Below are positions 35,817 through 43,840 of a stretch of DNA of 64,000 nt, piece by piece. Source of the stretch: Nonomuraea rubra (GTDB taxonomy: Bacteria; Actinomycetota; Actinomycetes; Streptosporangiales; Streptosporangiaceae); NCBI RefSeq assembly GCF_014207985.1, contig NZ_JACHMI010000001.1, positions 7,175,001 through 7,239,000 on the forward strand. Direction: 5' to 3'. The notes under the pieces were generated by a model, which did no database searches, had not been told where the DNA came from, and worked only from the letters and a program-made list of their open reading frames with translations. Made by a program: the position numbers and the translations under genes. The stretch's first letter is position 1. Each line of letters starts with the position of its first letter.

Positions 35817-38528
35817 ATGGTCATGGCCCTGTTCGGGCGTGAGCGCGAGATCGCCCAGGTCGAAAGCCTGGTGGCGCAGATCCCCGAGCAGGGTGACGCG
35901 CTGGTGATCAGGGGCGAGGCCGGGATCGGCAAGTCGGCCCTGCTGGCGGTCGCGCTGGACCGCGCACGGGCACTCGGCTTCGCGACGGCCGTCGCCTCGG
36001 GTGTGCAGAGCGAGACCCATCTGCCCTTCGCCGGGCTGCATCAGCTGATCCAGCCGATGCTCGAGACCGCCGCCGAGCTGCCGGTCGCCCAGCGAGAGGC
36101 CCTGCTCAACGCGTTCGGCATGGGCGACGGCCAGGCTCCCCAGCCCTTCCTCATCGCCCTGGCCGTGCTGAACCTGCTCGGCGAGGCCGCAGCGGCCGAG
36201 CCGCTGCTCGTCGTCGTCGAAGACCTGCAATGGCTCGACCGGCCCACCACCGACGTCCTGGCCTTCGTCACCCGGCGGCTGAGATCCGAGCCGATCGGGA
36301 TGCTCCTGGCCGTGCGCGAGGGGTATGCGACCACCCTGGACGACATCGGGCTACCGGAGCTGAGCCTGGGCACGCTCGACCCGTCGGCGGCCGGAGAGCT
36401 GCTGGACAGCCAGCCGGCCAAGCTCTCCGCCGGTGTGCGATGGCGGGTGCTGGCCGAGGCCGCGGGCAATCCGCTCGCCCTGGTGGAGCTGCCCATCGCC
36501 CTCGACAGGGAGCCGGGTCCGCCCTCAGGTGAGTTCCTGCCGCTCACGGCCCGGCTGGAGCGCTCCTTCGCCACCCGGCTGGCGGAACTGTCGCGGCGTA
36601 CCAGGATGTTGCTGCTGGCCTGCGCCGCCAACGACGGCCACGATCTGCGCGAGGCCCTGACGGCGGCCGGCACCGTCACCGGGACCGAGCTGTTGCTGGC
36701 CGACCTGGCCCCTGCGGTTGACCTCGGCCTGGTCACGTTGCACGAGCGGTCCATTCGCTTCCGGCACCCGCTCGTCCGCTCGGCCATTTACCAAAAGGCC
36801 GGGCTGCTGGATCGGCAGGTCATCCACCTGGCGCTGGCCGACGTGCACACCCCCGATCCGGACCGCCGGGCCTGGCATCGGGCCGCCGCGCTCGACCACC
36901 CGGACGACAGCGTCGCCGCCGACCTGGAACAGGTGGCGCTGCGAGCCCGGCAGCGCGGCGCGCTCACCGTGGCGGTCACCGCGCTGCGCCGCGCTGCCGA
37001 GCTGAGCGAGCACGTGGCCGACCGCGCCATGCGCCTGCTGCGCACCGCGGAACTCGCCTTCGAGCTGGGCCGCGGCGAGCTGATCACCGAACTGCTCGCG
37101 CTGACCGACCCGGCCCTGCTGGGCGAGCCCGAACGAGCCCGGCTGGCGTGGCTGAACGAGATGCGGGAGGAGGGCCGCAACGAGGGCCCGCAGCGGGTGC
37201 GCAGGCTCATCGTGACCGCCGAGGAACGTGAGCGCGCGGGCGACCGGGCCCTGGCACGCAACTTCGTCCGCGCGGCCGCGATGCGCTGCTGGTGGCGCGA
37301 TCCCGGTGCGGAGCTTCGCCACCGCGTCATCGCGCTGGCCGAACGGCTGGCCGCGCACGACGACGATCCCGAGTTGCTGGTCGCGCTGGCCACCGCGGCG
37401 CCGGTGGAGCGGGCCGGGGAGCTGATCGGCCGGCTGACGAGGTTACGGGAGACCCGGCTGGACGGCGCCATGGCCAGGCTGCTGGGCGTGGCGGCCAGCA
37501 CGATCGGCGCGCACGAGCTGTCCGCCGCCTTCCTCGACCACTCCATCAGCGAACTGCGCGCCCAGGGACGGTTGGGGGTGCTGGCGCAGTCGCTGACCTC
37601 GCAGATGCTCAACCAGCTCCTGGGCGGCGACTGGCCGAGCGCCATGCTGGTGGCCGAGGAGTGTGAACGGCTGACCAGGGAGACCCAGCAGCCCCGCTGG
37701 CAGTCGGCGGCCCTGTCCATCCTGGCCGCCCTCGCCGGGCTGCGCGGGGACGTGAGCCGGGGGCTGGAGCTGGCCGCTCAGAGCGAGCGGGTGCTGGGCA
37801 GCGTCACGATCGCCTCCAACATCGCCCAGGCCCAGTACGCCCGGGGCCTGATCGCGCTGTGCGCGGGCCGGCACGCCACCGCCTTCGGTCATCTGTGGCG
37901 GGTGTTCGACCCTCGTGACACCGCCTACCATCCCATCTGGGGCTCGTGGACGATCAGCGAGCTGGCCGAGGCGGCGGTGACCGCCGAGCACCGTGACCTG
38001 GCCCGTACGGCTCTGGCCGAGCTGGAGGTCATGGGCCACCAGACGCCCTCCCCCTACCTGCATGTGGGCCTGCGCCATGCCAGAGCGGTGCTGGCCGACG
38101 ACGCCGACGCCGAGGGCCTGTTCAAGACCGCGCTCGACGCGGACCTGACCTCCTGGCCCACAGCGCGGGCCCGTCTGCTGCTCGCGCACGGCCTCTGGCT
38201 ACGCCGTCAACGCCGGATCGTGGAAGCTCGCGACCCGCTGCGCGCGGCCCGCGACGCCTGCGACAAGCTTGGGCTGCTGGCCTGGGGAGAGAAGGCCCGC
38301 CAGGAGTTGCGCGCCGCGGGCGAGGGCAGCCACCAGCGCGTGCCCAGCTCCGCCGAGCGGCTGACCCCGCAGGAGCTGCACATCGCCAAACTGGCCGCCG
38401 GCGGCCTGTCCAACCGCGAGATCGGCCAGCAGCTCTACCTGTCCCATCGCACGGTCGGCACCCACCTGCACCACGCCTTCCGCAAACTGGGCATCGCCTC
38501 CCGCGGCCAGCTGCGCGACGTACTCTGA
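35817..38528 (+). CDS. LuxR-family LAL ATPase regulator 1
   Basis: Large ATP-binding LuxR-type regulator of 903 residues. The AAA-type ATPase has Walker A GEAGIGKS at 33-40 and Walker B LLVVVEDLQW near 131-140. A long helical TPR-like middle follows, then a C-terminal LuxR helix-turn-helix (about 843-903: LTPQELHIAKLAAGGLSNRE, then VGTHLHHAFRKLGI). GGGGGAG lies 7 nt before the ATG; a second ATG two codons later is an alternative. It is divergent from the HSL-like hydrolase, with one promoter box in the shared intergenic region and another just after its stop. It is a good candidate for the factor that binds the box. Confidence 0.92.
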   Translation: MVMALFGREREIAQVESLVAQIPEQGDALVIRGEAGIGKSALLAVALDRARALGFATAVASGVQSETHLPFAGLHQLIQPMLETAAELPVAQREALLNAFGMGDGQAPQPFLIALAVLNLLGEAAAAEPLLVVVEDLQWLDRPTTDVLAFVTRRLRSEPIGMLLAVREGYATTLDDIGLPELSLGTLDPSAAGELLDSQPAKLSAGVRWRVLAEAAGNPLALVELPIALDREPGPPSGEFLPLTARLERSFATRLAELSRRTRMLLLACAANDGHDLREALTAAGTVTGTELLLADLAPAVDLGLVTLHERSIRFRHPLVRSAIYQKAGLLDRQVIHLALADVHTPDPDRRAWHRAAALDHPDDSVAADLEQVALRARQRGALTVAVTALRRAAELSEHVADRAMRLLRTAELAFELGRGELITELLALTDPALLGEPERARLAWLNEMREEGRNEGPQRVRRLIVTAEERERAGDRALARNFVRAAAMRCWWRDPGAELRHRVIALAERLAAHDDDPELLVALATAAPVERAGELIGRLTRLRETRLDGAMARLLGVAASTIGAHELSAAFLDHSISELRAQGRLGVLAQSLTSQMLNQLLGGDWPSAMLVAEECERLTRETQQPRWQSAALSILAALAGLRGDVSRGLELAAQSERVLGSVTIASNIAQAQYARGLIALCAGRHATAFGHLWRVFDPRDTAYHPIWGSWTISELAEAAVTAEHRDLARTALAELEVMGHQTPSPYLHVGLRHARAVLADDADAEGLFKTALDADLTSWPTARARLLLAHGLWLRRQRRIVEARDPLRAARDACDKLGLLAWGEKARQELRAAGEGSHQRVPSSAERLTPQELHIAKLAAGGLSNREIGQQLYLSHRTVGTHLHHAFRKLGIASRGQLRDVL

Positions 38529-38554
38529 GCCGCGCGTCACCCCCCGGCACCTAC

Positions 38555-38597
38555 GTCATGCGACCGATACCCCTCGCGGGGGCCCGGTGCCTACCGT
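38555..38597 (+). promoter_or_regulatory. Hydrolase-regulon promoter, copy d (orphan)
   Basis: Plus strand: box GTCATGCGACCGATA (38555-38569), 22 nt, TACCGT (38592-38597), then CGTGCC and an ATG at 38604. No plus-strand gene follows; instead the convergent hydrolase stop lies at 38610. The promoter appears to have lost its target gene and would produce antisense RNA to the hydrolase. Confidence 0.6.
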
Positions 38598-38609
38598 CGT
38601 GCCATGCCG

Positions 38610-39386
38610 TCATCTCGCCAGAAACTCCAGCAGCAGCTGGTTCCACTGCTCAGAGTGGGTGAGCGGGGCCCCGTGCGGCGCGCGAGGGATCGTGACCAGC
38701 GCACTGCCCGCGATCGCCCGCCTCACCCGTGCCCCGCTGTCGCGCGGCGACACGAACGCGTCCGCCTCGCCCTGAACGATCAGCGTGGGTACGGCGACGC
38801 GCGCCAGCTCCGCGTCCGGGGCCGCGGAACTCCACGCGGCCAGCGACTGCGCGGTCGCCTGGGGGGAGGCGTCCGCGGCGTGCCTGAGCAGGTACAGGCG
38901 AGTCTGCTCGTCCAGCGTGCTGTGACCGTCGACGGCGAACAGACGCAGCAGAACGTCGTCGAGCATGGGGATGCGGTGCCGCCGCGCGGCCATGCGCAGC
39001 TCGGCGGCGATCGGGTCCGGAAAGAGCGCCGGGCTGCCCAGCACCAGCCGGGTCACCCGCTCGGACACGGCGGCGTAGCCGACGGCCTCGGCGCAGCCGG
39101 TGGAGTGGCCGACCAGCGCCAGCCCGGTCAGGTCGAGGCCCTCGACCAGGGCGGCCAGGTCGGCGGTGAAGGTGGCGTGGTCGTAGCCGTGCCAGGGCCG
39201 GCTGGAGTGCCCGAAACCGCGCCGGTCGTAGCAGACCACCCGGTGACCGGCCTCGACGAGCGGGCCGATCTGGTTCTCCCAGAACCGGCACGACAGCGGC
39301 CAGCCGTGCACCAGGACGACGGGCGGTCCGTCGCCGACGTCCTCGTAGAAGAGGCTCACGTCTGAATCCACCTGTAGTCGCGGCAC
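38610..39386 (-). CDS. Alpha/beta-hydrolase beside LAL regulator 2
   Basis: Hydrolase of 258 residues, no signal peptide. VVLVHGWPL forms the oxyanion region, Ser95 lies in LVGHSTGCAE, the acid in LIVQGEADAF and the base in PHGAPLTHSEQW. The glycine usually following the elbow is Cys98 here. I chose the GTG at 39386: it is exactly 7 nt after the -10 element of the conserved promoter, which implies a leaderless transcript, and upstream residues are not conserved. It diverges from LAL gene 2. A truncated, frameshifted copy lies at 31421-31916. Confidence 0.88.
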   Translation of the reverse strand: MPRLQVDSDVSLFYEDVGDGPPVVLVHGWPLSCRFWENQIGPLVEAGHRVVCYDRRGFGHSSRPWHGYDHATFTADLAALVEGLDLTGLALVGHSTGCAEAVGYAAVSERVTRLVLGSPALFPDPIAAELRMAARRHRIPMLDDVLLRLFAVDGHSTLDEQTRLYLLRHAADASPQATAQSLAAWSSAAPDAELARVAVPTLIVQGEADAFVSPRDSGARVRRAIAGSALVTIPRAPHGAPLTHSEQWNQLLLEFLAR

Positions 39387-39392
39387 CCGCCC

Positions 39393-39433
39393 AGCATGCC
39401 GCCACCTACAGGCGCGGCAATCGGTCAAATGAC
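39393..39433 (-). promoter_or_regulatory. Hydrolase-regulon promoter, copy b
   Basis: Minus strand: box GTCATTTGACCGATT (39433-39419), 20 nt, CATGCT (39398-39393), six bases, then the GTG start of the hydrolase. The box also lies 22-36 bp upstream of the divergent LAL gene start, so one factor bound here could affect both. Confidence 0.7.
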
Positions 39434-39454
39434 TGCACCCAGGAGACGAACCAC

Positions 39455-42091
39455 ATGGACATCATCGGACGCGCCACAGAACTGGCCGCGCTACGGCGGA
39501 CGATCGACCGCGCCCCCGGCGCACTGCCCAACGTCGTGCTGCACGGCGACCCCGGTGTAGGCAAGTCCGTGCTGCTGCAGGCCGGCATCGCCTACGCCAG
39601 GGAGCAGGGCATGCGGGTGGTGGGCGGCAGCGGCTTCGAATCGGAGGCACAGCTGGCCTTCGCCGGGCTGCACCAGCTCTTCGCACCGGTGATGGACTAT
39701 CTGGACCGGGTGGAGCCCTTCCATCGCGACACCCTGCTGCGGGTGCTGGGCATGCGGGACGGCCCGCCGCCCGACCGGCTGGCGATCTCGGTGGCTTCCC
39801 TGGCGGTGCTGGCCGCCGTGGCCGAGGACGGGCCGGTGCTGATCGCCGTGGAGGACGCGCACTGGGTGGACCATCCCACGCGGGAAGTGATGATGTTCAT
39901 CCTGCTGCGGCTGCAGCCGTACCACCTGCGCGCCATCTTCGCCCGCCGGCCGCTGACCGCCACCGAGCGAGTCACCCCCGGTGTGCACATGCTGGAGGTC
40001 GGGCCGCTCGACGACGAGGCGGCCGGGCGGCTGTTGGACCTGCTGCACCCCGCGCTGCCGCCGTCGGTGCGCGAACGCGTGCTCGCCGAGGCCGCGGGCA
40101 ACCCGCTGGCGATCACCGAGCTGCCGCAGACGTCGGTGAGCGTGGAGCTGCTGCCCTCCGGAGCGTCCCTGCGCACCCGGCTGGAGACCGGGTTCGCGGG
40201 GCGGCTGCTGGAGCTGGCGCCGCGGATCCGTACCACGCTGCTGGTGGCCGCGCTGGACGGCGACCGGCTGCAGCATCGGGCCGAGCTGTCGCCGTACGAG
40301 CTGCTGGAGGCCGAGCGCGCGGGCCTGGTCACCCGCGATTCGACGCCGTCGGGGCTGCGCTTCCGTCACCCGCTGGTCAGGTCGGCCATCATCAAGACGG
40401 CCTCGCCGGAGGAGACCCGAGAGGCGCACGCCGTGCTCGCAGAACAGCACCAGGCCGACCCGGAGCTGCGCATGTGGCATCTGGCGGCGGCCACGGTGGA
40501 GCCGGACGAGCAGGTGGCCGCCGAGATCGAGAAGGCCGCCCGCGCGGTGAGCCTGCGGGGCGGCAGCGGGCTGGCGGTCAAGGCGCTGCAGCGCGCGGCC
40601 GAGCTGACCCCGGACCCAGCGGCCCGCGCGGCCCGGCTGGAGCTCGCGGCCGAGCTGGCGGGCGAGTCCGGGCAGCTCGACCTGGCCCAGACCCTGCTGG
40701 ACGAGGCCCGGCGCCACCTGGACGACCCGGGCAGGGCACTGGCGGTCCGGGCGCAGATCCTCCTGCTGCGTGACGGCGACCTGGACGCCGCCCGCCGGCT
40801 GCTGCGCGGCACGCCCGGGGCCGGTCCGCTGGTCAGGGTGATGGCCGCCTCGTACGCCCAGGACCCCGAAGCGTGGGCGGAGGTCACGGACGTGGTGGCG
40901 GGCTGCGACGACGAGCACGTCCGCCTGCTGCATGACGTCTTCCTGGGCACCGGCACGGCGGAGCGGGTGCGTACGGCGCTCGACACGCTGCCGGGTGACG
41001 CCCCGCCCGGCCGGGTGGCCGCGCTGTGCCGGGCGGCCACCTGGATGGACCTGCTGCCCGACTACCGCGAGCGCATCCGGGCGCTGACCGAGGGCGAGTC
41101 CGGCCACGGCGCGGTGACCCACGCGGCCAGCGGCCACTGGCTGGCCGCGCACGATCACTTCCTGGCCGGCCAGTGGGAGGCCGCCGAGAACGCCGCCAAC
41201 GCCGGGCTGGACCTGTGCGTCCGGCACGACCTGGAACTGCTGGCCCACGACCTGCGCTGCAGCCTCGGCTGGATCGCCGCCGCGCGCGGCGACGCCGACA
41301 GCGCCCGCGAGTACAGCAGGACCGTCGAGCAGTGGGCCGCCCCGCGCGGCAGCGCGCTGCACCTGTCGCTGGCCGCCCGCAACCTGGCCCTGGCCGCGAT
41401 GGCCCACGGCGACTACGAGACGGCCTACGCGCACTGGACCAGCATCAGCCCGCCCGGCGTCATCCCCCCGTACGTGGCGTTCGCCCCGTGGGCGGTCTTC
41501 GAGCTGGTCGAATCCGCGGTGCGGACCGGCCGGACGGCCGAGGCCAGGGCACACGCCGCCGCCGCGGCCGGCCTGGCCGAGCGCGCGCCCCGGCTGCGCC
41601 TGCACGTGATGGCCGCCCAGGCGCTGGTGGCGCCGGAGGAGGAGGCGGTGCCGCTGTTCAAGGCCGCCCTGGCGCTGCCCAGAACCGAACGCTGGCCCTT
41701 CGACCACGCCCGCGTCCGGCTCGCGCTCGGCGAGCTGCAACGCCGCCGCCTGCAACCCGGCGAGGCCAGGCCAGAACTGCGCAGAGCCGCCGACCTGTTC
41801 GCCTCCATCGGCGCGACCGCCTGGCAGCAGCGGGCCGAGCAGGAGCTGCGCGCCAGCGGCGTCGCCGTCGCCCAGCGGCCCAACGCCGCACACGGGCTGA
41901 CCGCCCAGCAACTGGAGGTGGCCCGCCTGGCCGCCTCGGGGCTGAGCAACAAGGAGATCGGCGAGCGGCTCTTCCTGTCCTCCCGTACGGTCAGCGCCCA
42001 CCTGTACCGGATCTTCCCCAAGCTCGGCATCACCTCCCGGGCCGCTTTACGCGACGCCTTGGAGGGTTTGGCGGGCAATGGAGTCAACTGA
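39455..42091 (+). CDS. LuxR-family LAL ATPase regulator 2
   Basis: Regulator of 878 residues with the same plan as LAL 1. Walker A is GDPGVGKS (31-38), Walker B VLIAVEDAHW near 129, followed by a helical middle and a C-terminal LuxR helix-turn-helix (about 815-870: LTAQQLEVARLAASGLSNKE, then VSAHLYRIFPKLGI). AGGAG lies about 10 nt before the ATG. One promoter box lies in the divergent promoter region and another overlaps its stop codon, pointing to the secreted hydrolase downstream. Together with its flanking hydrolases it forms a symmetric three-gene module. Confidence 0.92.
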   Translation: MDIIGRATELAALRRTIDRAPGALPNVVLHGDPGVGKSVLLQAGIAYAREQGMRVVGGSGFESEAQLAFAGLHQLFAPVMDYLDRVEPFHRDTLLRVLGMRDGPPPDRLAISVASLAVLAAVAEDGPVLIAVEDAHWVDHPTREVMMFILLRLQPYHLRAIFARRPLTATERVTPGVHMLEVGPLDDEAAGRLLDLLHPALPPSVRERVLAEAAGNPLAITELPQTSVSVELLPSGASLRTRLETGFAGRLLELAPRIRTTLLVAALDGDRLQHRAELSPYELLEAERAGLVTRDSTPSGLRFRHPLVRSAIIKTASPEETREAHAVLAEQHQADPELRMWHLAAATVEPDEQVAAEIEKAARAVSLRGGSGLAVKALQRAAELTPDPAARAARLELAAELAGESGQLDLAQTLLDEARRHLDDPGRALAVRAQILLLRDGDLDAARRLLRGTPGAGPLVRVMAASYAQDPEAWAEVTDVVAGCDDEHVRLLHDVFLGTGTAERVRTALDTLPGDAPPGRVAALCRAATWMDLLPDYRERIRALTEGESGHGAVTHAASGHWLAAHDHFLAGQWEAAENAANAGLDLCVRHDLELLAHDLRCSLGWIAAARGDADSAREYSRTVEQWAAPRGSALHLSLAARNLALAAMAHGDYETAYAHWTSISPPGVIPPYVAFAPWAVFELVESAVRTGRTAEARAHAAAAAGLAERAPRLRLHVMAAQALVAPEEEAVPLFKAALALPRTERWPFDHARVRLALGELQRRRLQPGEARPELRRAADLFASIGATAWQQRAEQELRASGVAVAQRPNAAHGLTAQQLEVARLAASGLSNKEIGERLFLSSRTVSAHLYRIFPKLGITSRAALRDALEGLAGNGVN

Positions 42092-42124
42092 CCGATTCGC
42101 GCCCGCGCCCCGGCGGCCCATGCT
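42083..42124 (+). promoter_or_regulatory. Hydrolase-regulon promoter, copy c
   Basis: Plus strand: box GTCAACTGACCGATT (42083-42097, overlapping the LAL 2 stop), 21 nt, CATGCT (42119-42124), CGTGCC, then an in-frame GTG at 42131. The geometry is the same as copies b and d. Confidence 0.7.
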
Positions 42125-42172
42125 CGTGCCGTGATCAACGCCTCACCGGCACGAACCCGAGGAGAGACCGCC

Positions 42173-42991
42173 ATGACCATCCGCTCCCAGCGCCGCGGCC
42201 TGAGCCTGCTGCTCGCCGCGCTGACCGTGACGCTCGGCGTGACCGGAACCGTCACGCCCGCCTCGGCGGCCCAAACGGCGACGGCGGGCACCCCCAAGCC
42301 CACCGTCGTGCTGGTGCACGGCGTGTTCGCCGACTCCTCCGGCTGGAACGCCACCATCACCGCCCTGCAGCAGGCCGGCTTCCCGGTGATCGCCGCGGCC
42401 AACCCGCTGCGCGACCTGGCCGGTGACGCGGCCTACGTCTCCAGCATCGTCGACACCATCCCCGGCCCGGTCATCATGGTCGGCCACTCCTACGGCGGCG
42501 CGGCCATCACCAACGCCGCCCGCGGCCACGACAACGTCAAGGCCCTCGTCTACGTCGCCGCCTTCGCCCCCGACGAAGGCGAGACCCCGCTGGAGCTGGC
42601 CGGCAAGTTCCCCGGCAGCAAGCTGCCCCCGGCCCTCGTGATCCGGCCCTACCCGGGCGGGAAGGACGGTTACATCGACCCTGCCACGTTCCGGGAGGTG
42701 TTCGCCGCCGACCTGCCCGCCCGGCAGACGCGCCTGATGGCCGCCACCCAGCGGCCCGGCAGCGTCGACGGCCTGTCCGGGCTCAGCGGCGTCCCGGCCT
42801 GGAAGAGCGTGCCGTCCTGGTTCGTCATCCCGACCGCTGACAACGTCATCCCGCCCGCCGTGCAGCGCTTCATGGCCAAGCGCGCCGGCGGCAAGGTCAA
42901 GGAGGTCGCCGGGGCGTCGCACGTGGTGATGATGTCCCGCCCCGACACGGTCGTCCGGCAGATCCTCGCCGCCCACGCCGCCACCCGCTGA
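42173..42991 (+). CDS. Secreted alpha/beta-hydrolase, paralogue of 28107-28916
   Basis: Protein of 272 residues with a signal peptide (about 1-33, ending ASAAQ). Nucleophile Ser106 lies in MVGHSYGGAA; VVLVHGVFADSSGW and GASHVVMMSRP supply the oxyanion and base regions. The ATG at 42173 has GAGGAG 8 nt upstream. A GTG at 42131 is in frame, adds 14 residues before the signal peptide, and is positioned for a leaderless start from promoter copy c, so both starts may be used. It forms the right arm of the LAL 2 module. Confidence 0.9.
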   Translation: MTIRSQRRGLSLLLAALTVTLGVTGTVTPASAAQTATAGTPKPTVVLVHGVFADSSGWNATITALQQAGFPVIAAANPLRDLAGDAAYVSSIVDTIPGPVIMVGHSYGGAAITNAARGHDNVKALVYVAAFAPDEGETPLELAGKFPGSKLPPALVIRPYPGGKDGYIDPATFREVFAADLPARQTRLMAATQRPGSVDGLSGLSGVPAWKSVPSWFVIPTADNVIPPAVQRFMAKRAGGKVKEVAGASHVVMMSRPDTVVRQILAAHAATR

Positions 42992-43034
42992 GGCCGCCCG
43001 CGAAGGCCCGGTCTCACTCCGGCCGGGAATCGAG

Positions 43035-43071
43035 TCTCAAAATCAAATCTCACTATCTTTAGTTTTTGAGA
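43035..43071. terminator. AT-rich hairpin between hydrolase and TetR genes
   Basis: TCTCAAAA pairs with TTTTGAGA around a 21-nt loop. It overlaps the TetR stop codon and lies 44 nt after the hydrolase stop. The local low GC content is unusual for this window. Confidence 0.45.
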
Positions 43072-43760
43072 TGACGATAAATGGTCGCCCTGGAGACGCC
43101 GAAACGGGCGGCTATCTCCTCGGCGCCGCAGCCCTGCTCGTAGAGGGAACGGGCCTGTGCGACCTGTTCCCCGGTGAGGAGGGCGTGCCGCCCGCCGTTT
43201 CGTCCCCGGGCCCGCCCGCGCGCCCGGGGAACGGCCGGTTCGCCCAGCAGGGCCCTGGCGCCGTCCAGGATCAGGCTTCGCAGCTGTCCGGCCGGTTCGT
43301 CGCGGAACAGCACCACGGGATCGGCCAGCCCGGCGACCACCTGGCAGGCTCGCACCCGCTGCTCCAGGCCGCTGCCGGGGCCGGCCACCAGGTCGTTGGC
43401 CAGGGCGATGACGGTACGGAAGCGGTCGGCGATCGGCGCCTGCACCAGCAGGGTCATGTCCTTGACCAGCATGGTGAGCGTGTGCCGGTGCCGCAGGTGC
43501 ACATCCACGTACCCCTCGATGGCCCGCCACCGCACCTCCTCGGCGTCCTCGTACGACTCCGCCTGGGCCAGCACCGCCTCCAGCTCGTCCAGCAGCGGCA
43601 GGGTGAGCTGCCGGAGGATCTCCTCCTTGGACTCGAAGTGGTAGTAGAGGGCGGCCTTGGTGAGACCGACCTCGTCGGCGATGGCCTGCATGGAGGTGGC
43701 GCGGTAGCCGCGAGCGGCGAACAGGACGCGCGCCGCCTCCAGAATCCGCTCTGAAGTCAA
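43059..43760 (-). CDS. TetR-family repressor fused to a resolvase-type helix-turn-helix
   Basis: Regulator of 233 residues with two DNA-binding domains. The N-terminal TetR helix-turn-helix covers about 3-48 (TSMQAIADEVGLTKAALYYH), followed by a ligand domain to about 175. A basic linker (RARGRARGRNGGRH) leads to a C-terminal HTH_7-like domain (about 190-233: LTGEQVAQARSLYEQG, then RFGVSRATIYRHLKN) of the kind found at the end of serine recombinases such as Hin. This second domain is not part of normal TetR proteins. The gene diverges from a hydrolase, and two similar 15-bp sites lie between them. Confidence 0.88.
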   Translation of the reverse strand: MTSERILEAARVLFAARGYRATSMQAIADEVGLTKAALYYHFESKEEILRQLTLPLLDELEAVLAQAESYEDAEEVRWRAIEGYVDVHLRHRHTLTMLVKDMTLLVQAPIADRFRTVIALANDLVAGPGSGLEQRVRACQVVAGLADPVVLFRDEPAGQLRSLILDGARALLGEPAVPRARGRARGRNGGRHALLTGEQVAQARSLYEQGCGAEEIAARFGVSRATIYRHLKN

Positions 43761-43769
43761 GAGGTCTCA

Positions 43770-43815
43770 CTTACCATCGGTCAGTTCTTTCGCTAATGTG
43801 CTTACCGGAAGTAAG
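43770..43815. promoter_or_regulatory. Pair of TetR operator-like sites
   Basis: CTTACCATCGGTCAG (43770-43784) and CTTACCGGAAGTAAG (43801-43815) share the form CTTACCNNNNGTNAG, and the second has perfect 5-bp arms. Their centres are 31 bp apart, about three helical turns, in the divergent TetR/hydrolase promoter region. Confidence 0.5.
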
Positions 43816-43840
43816 TCTAATTTGCGCGGGGATGATCTGC

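Noticed and set aside
38540..38595. GGCACC/GGTGCC pair around promoter copy d as a terminator
   Set aside because: Arms are only six bases and far apart; the conserved promoter layout explains the region better.
38604..39365. Plus-strand frame starting at the ATG of promoter copy d
   Set aside because: The start geometry is attractive, but the protein is the antisense reading of the hydrolase and has no homology-like features.
39491..42001. Minus-strand open frame of 836 codons opposite LAL 2
   Set aside because: Antisense shadow; the plus strand has Walker motifs and a LuxR helix-turn-helix.
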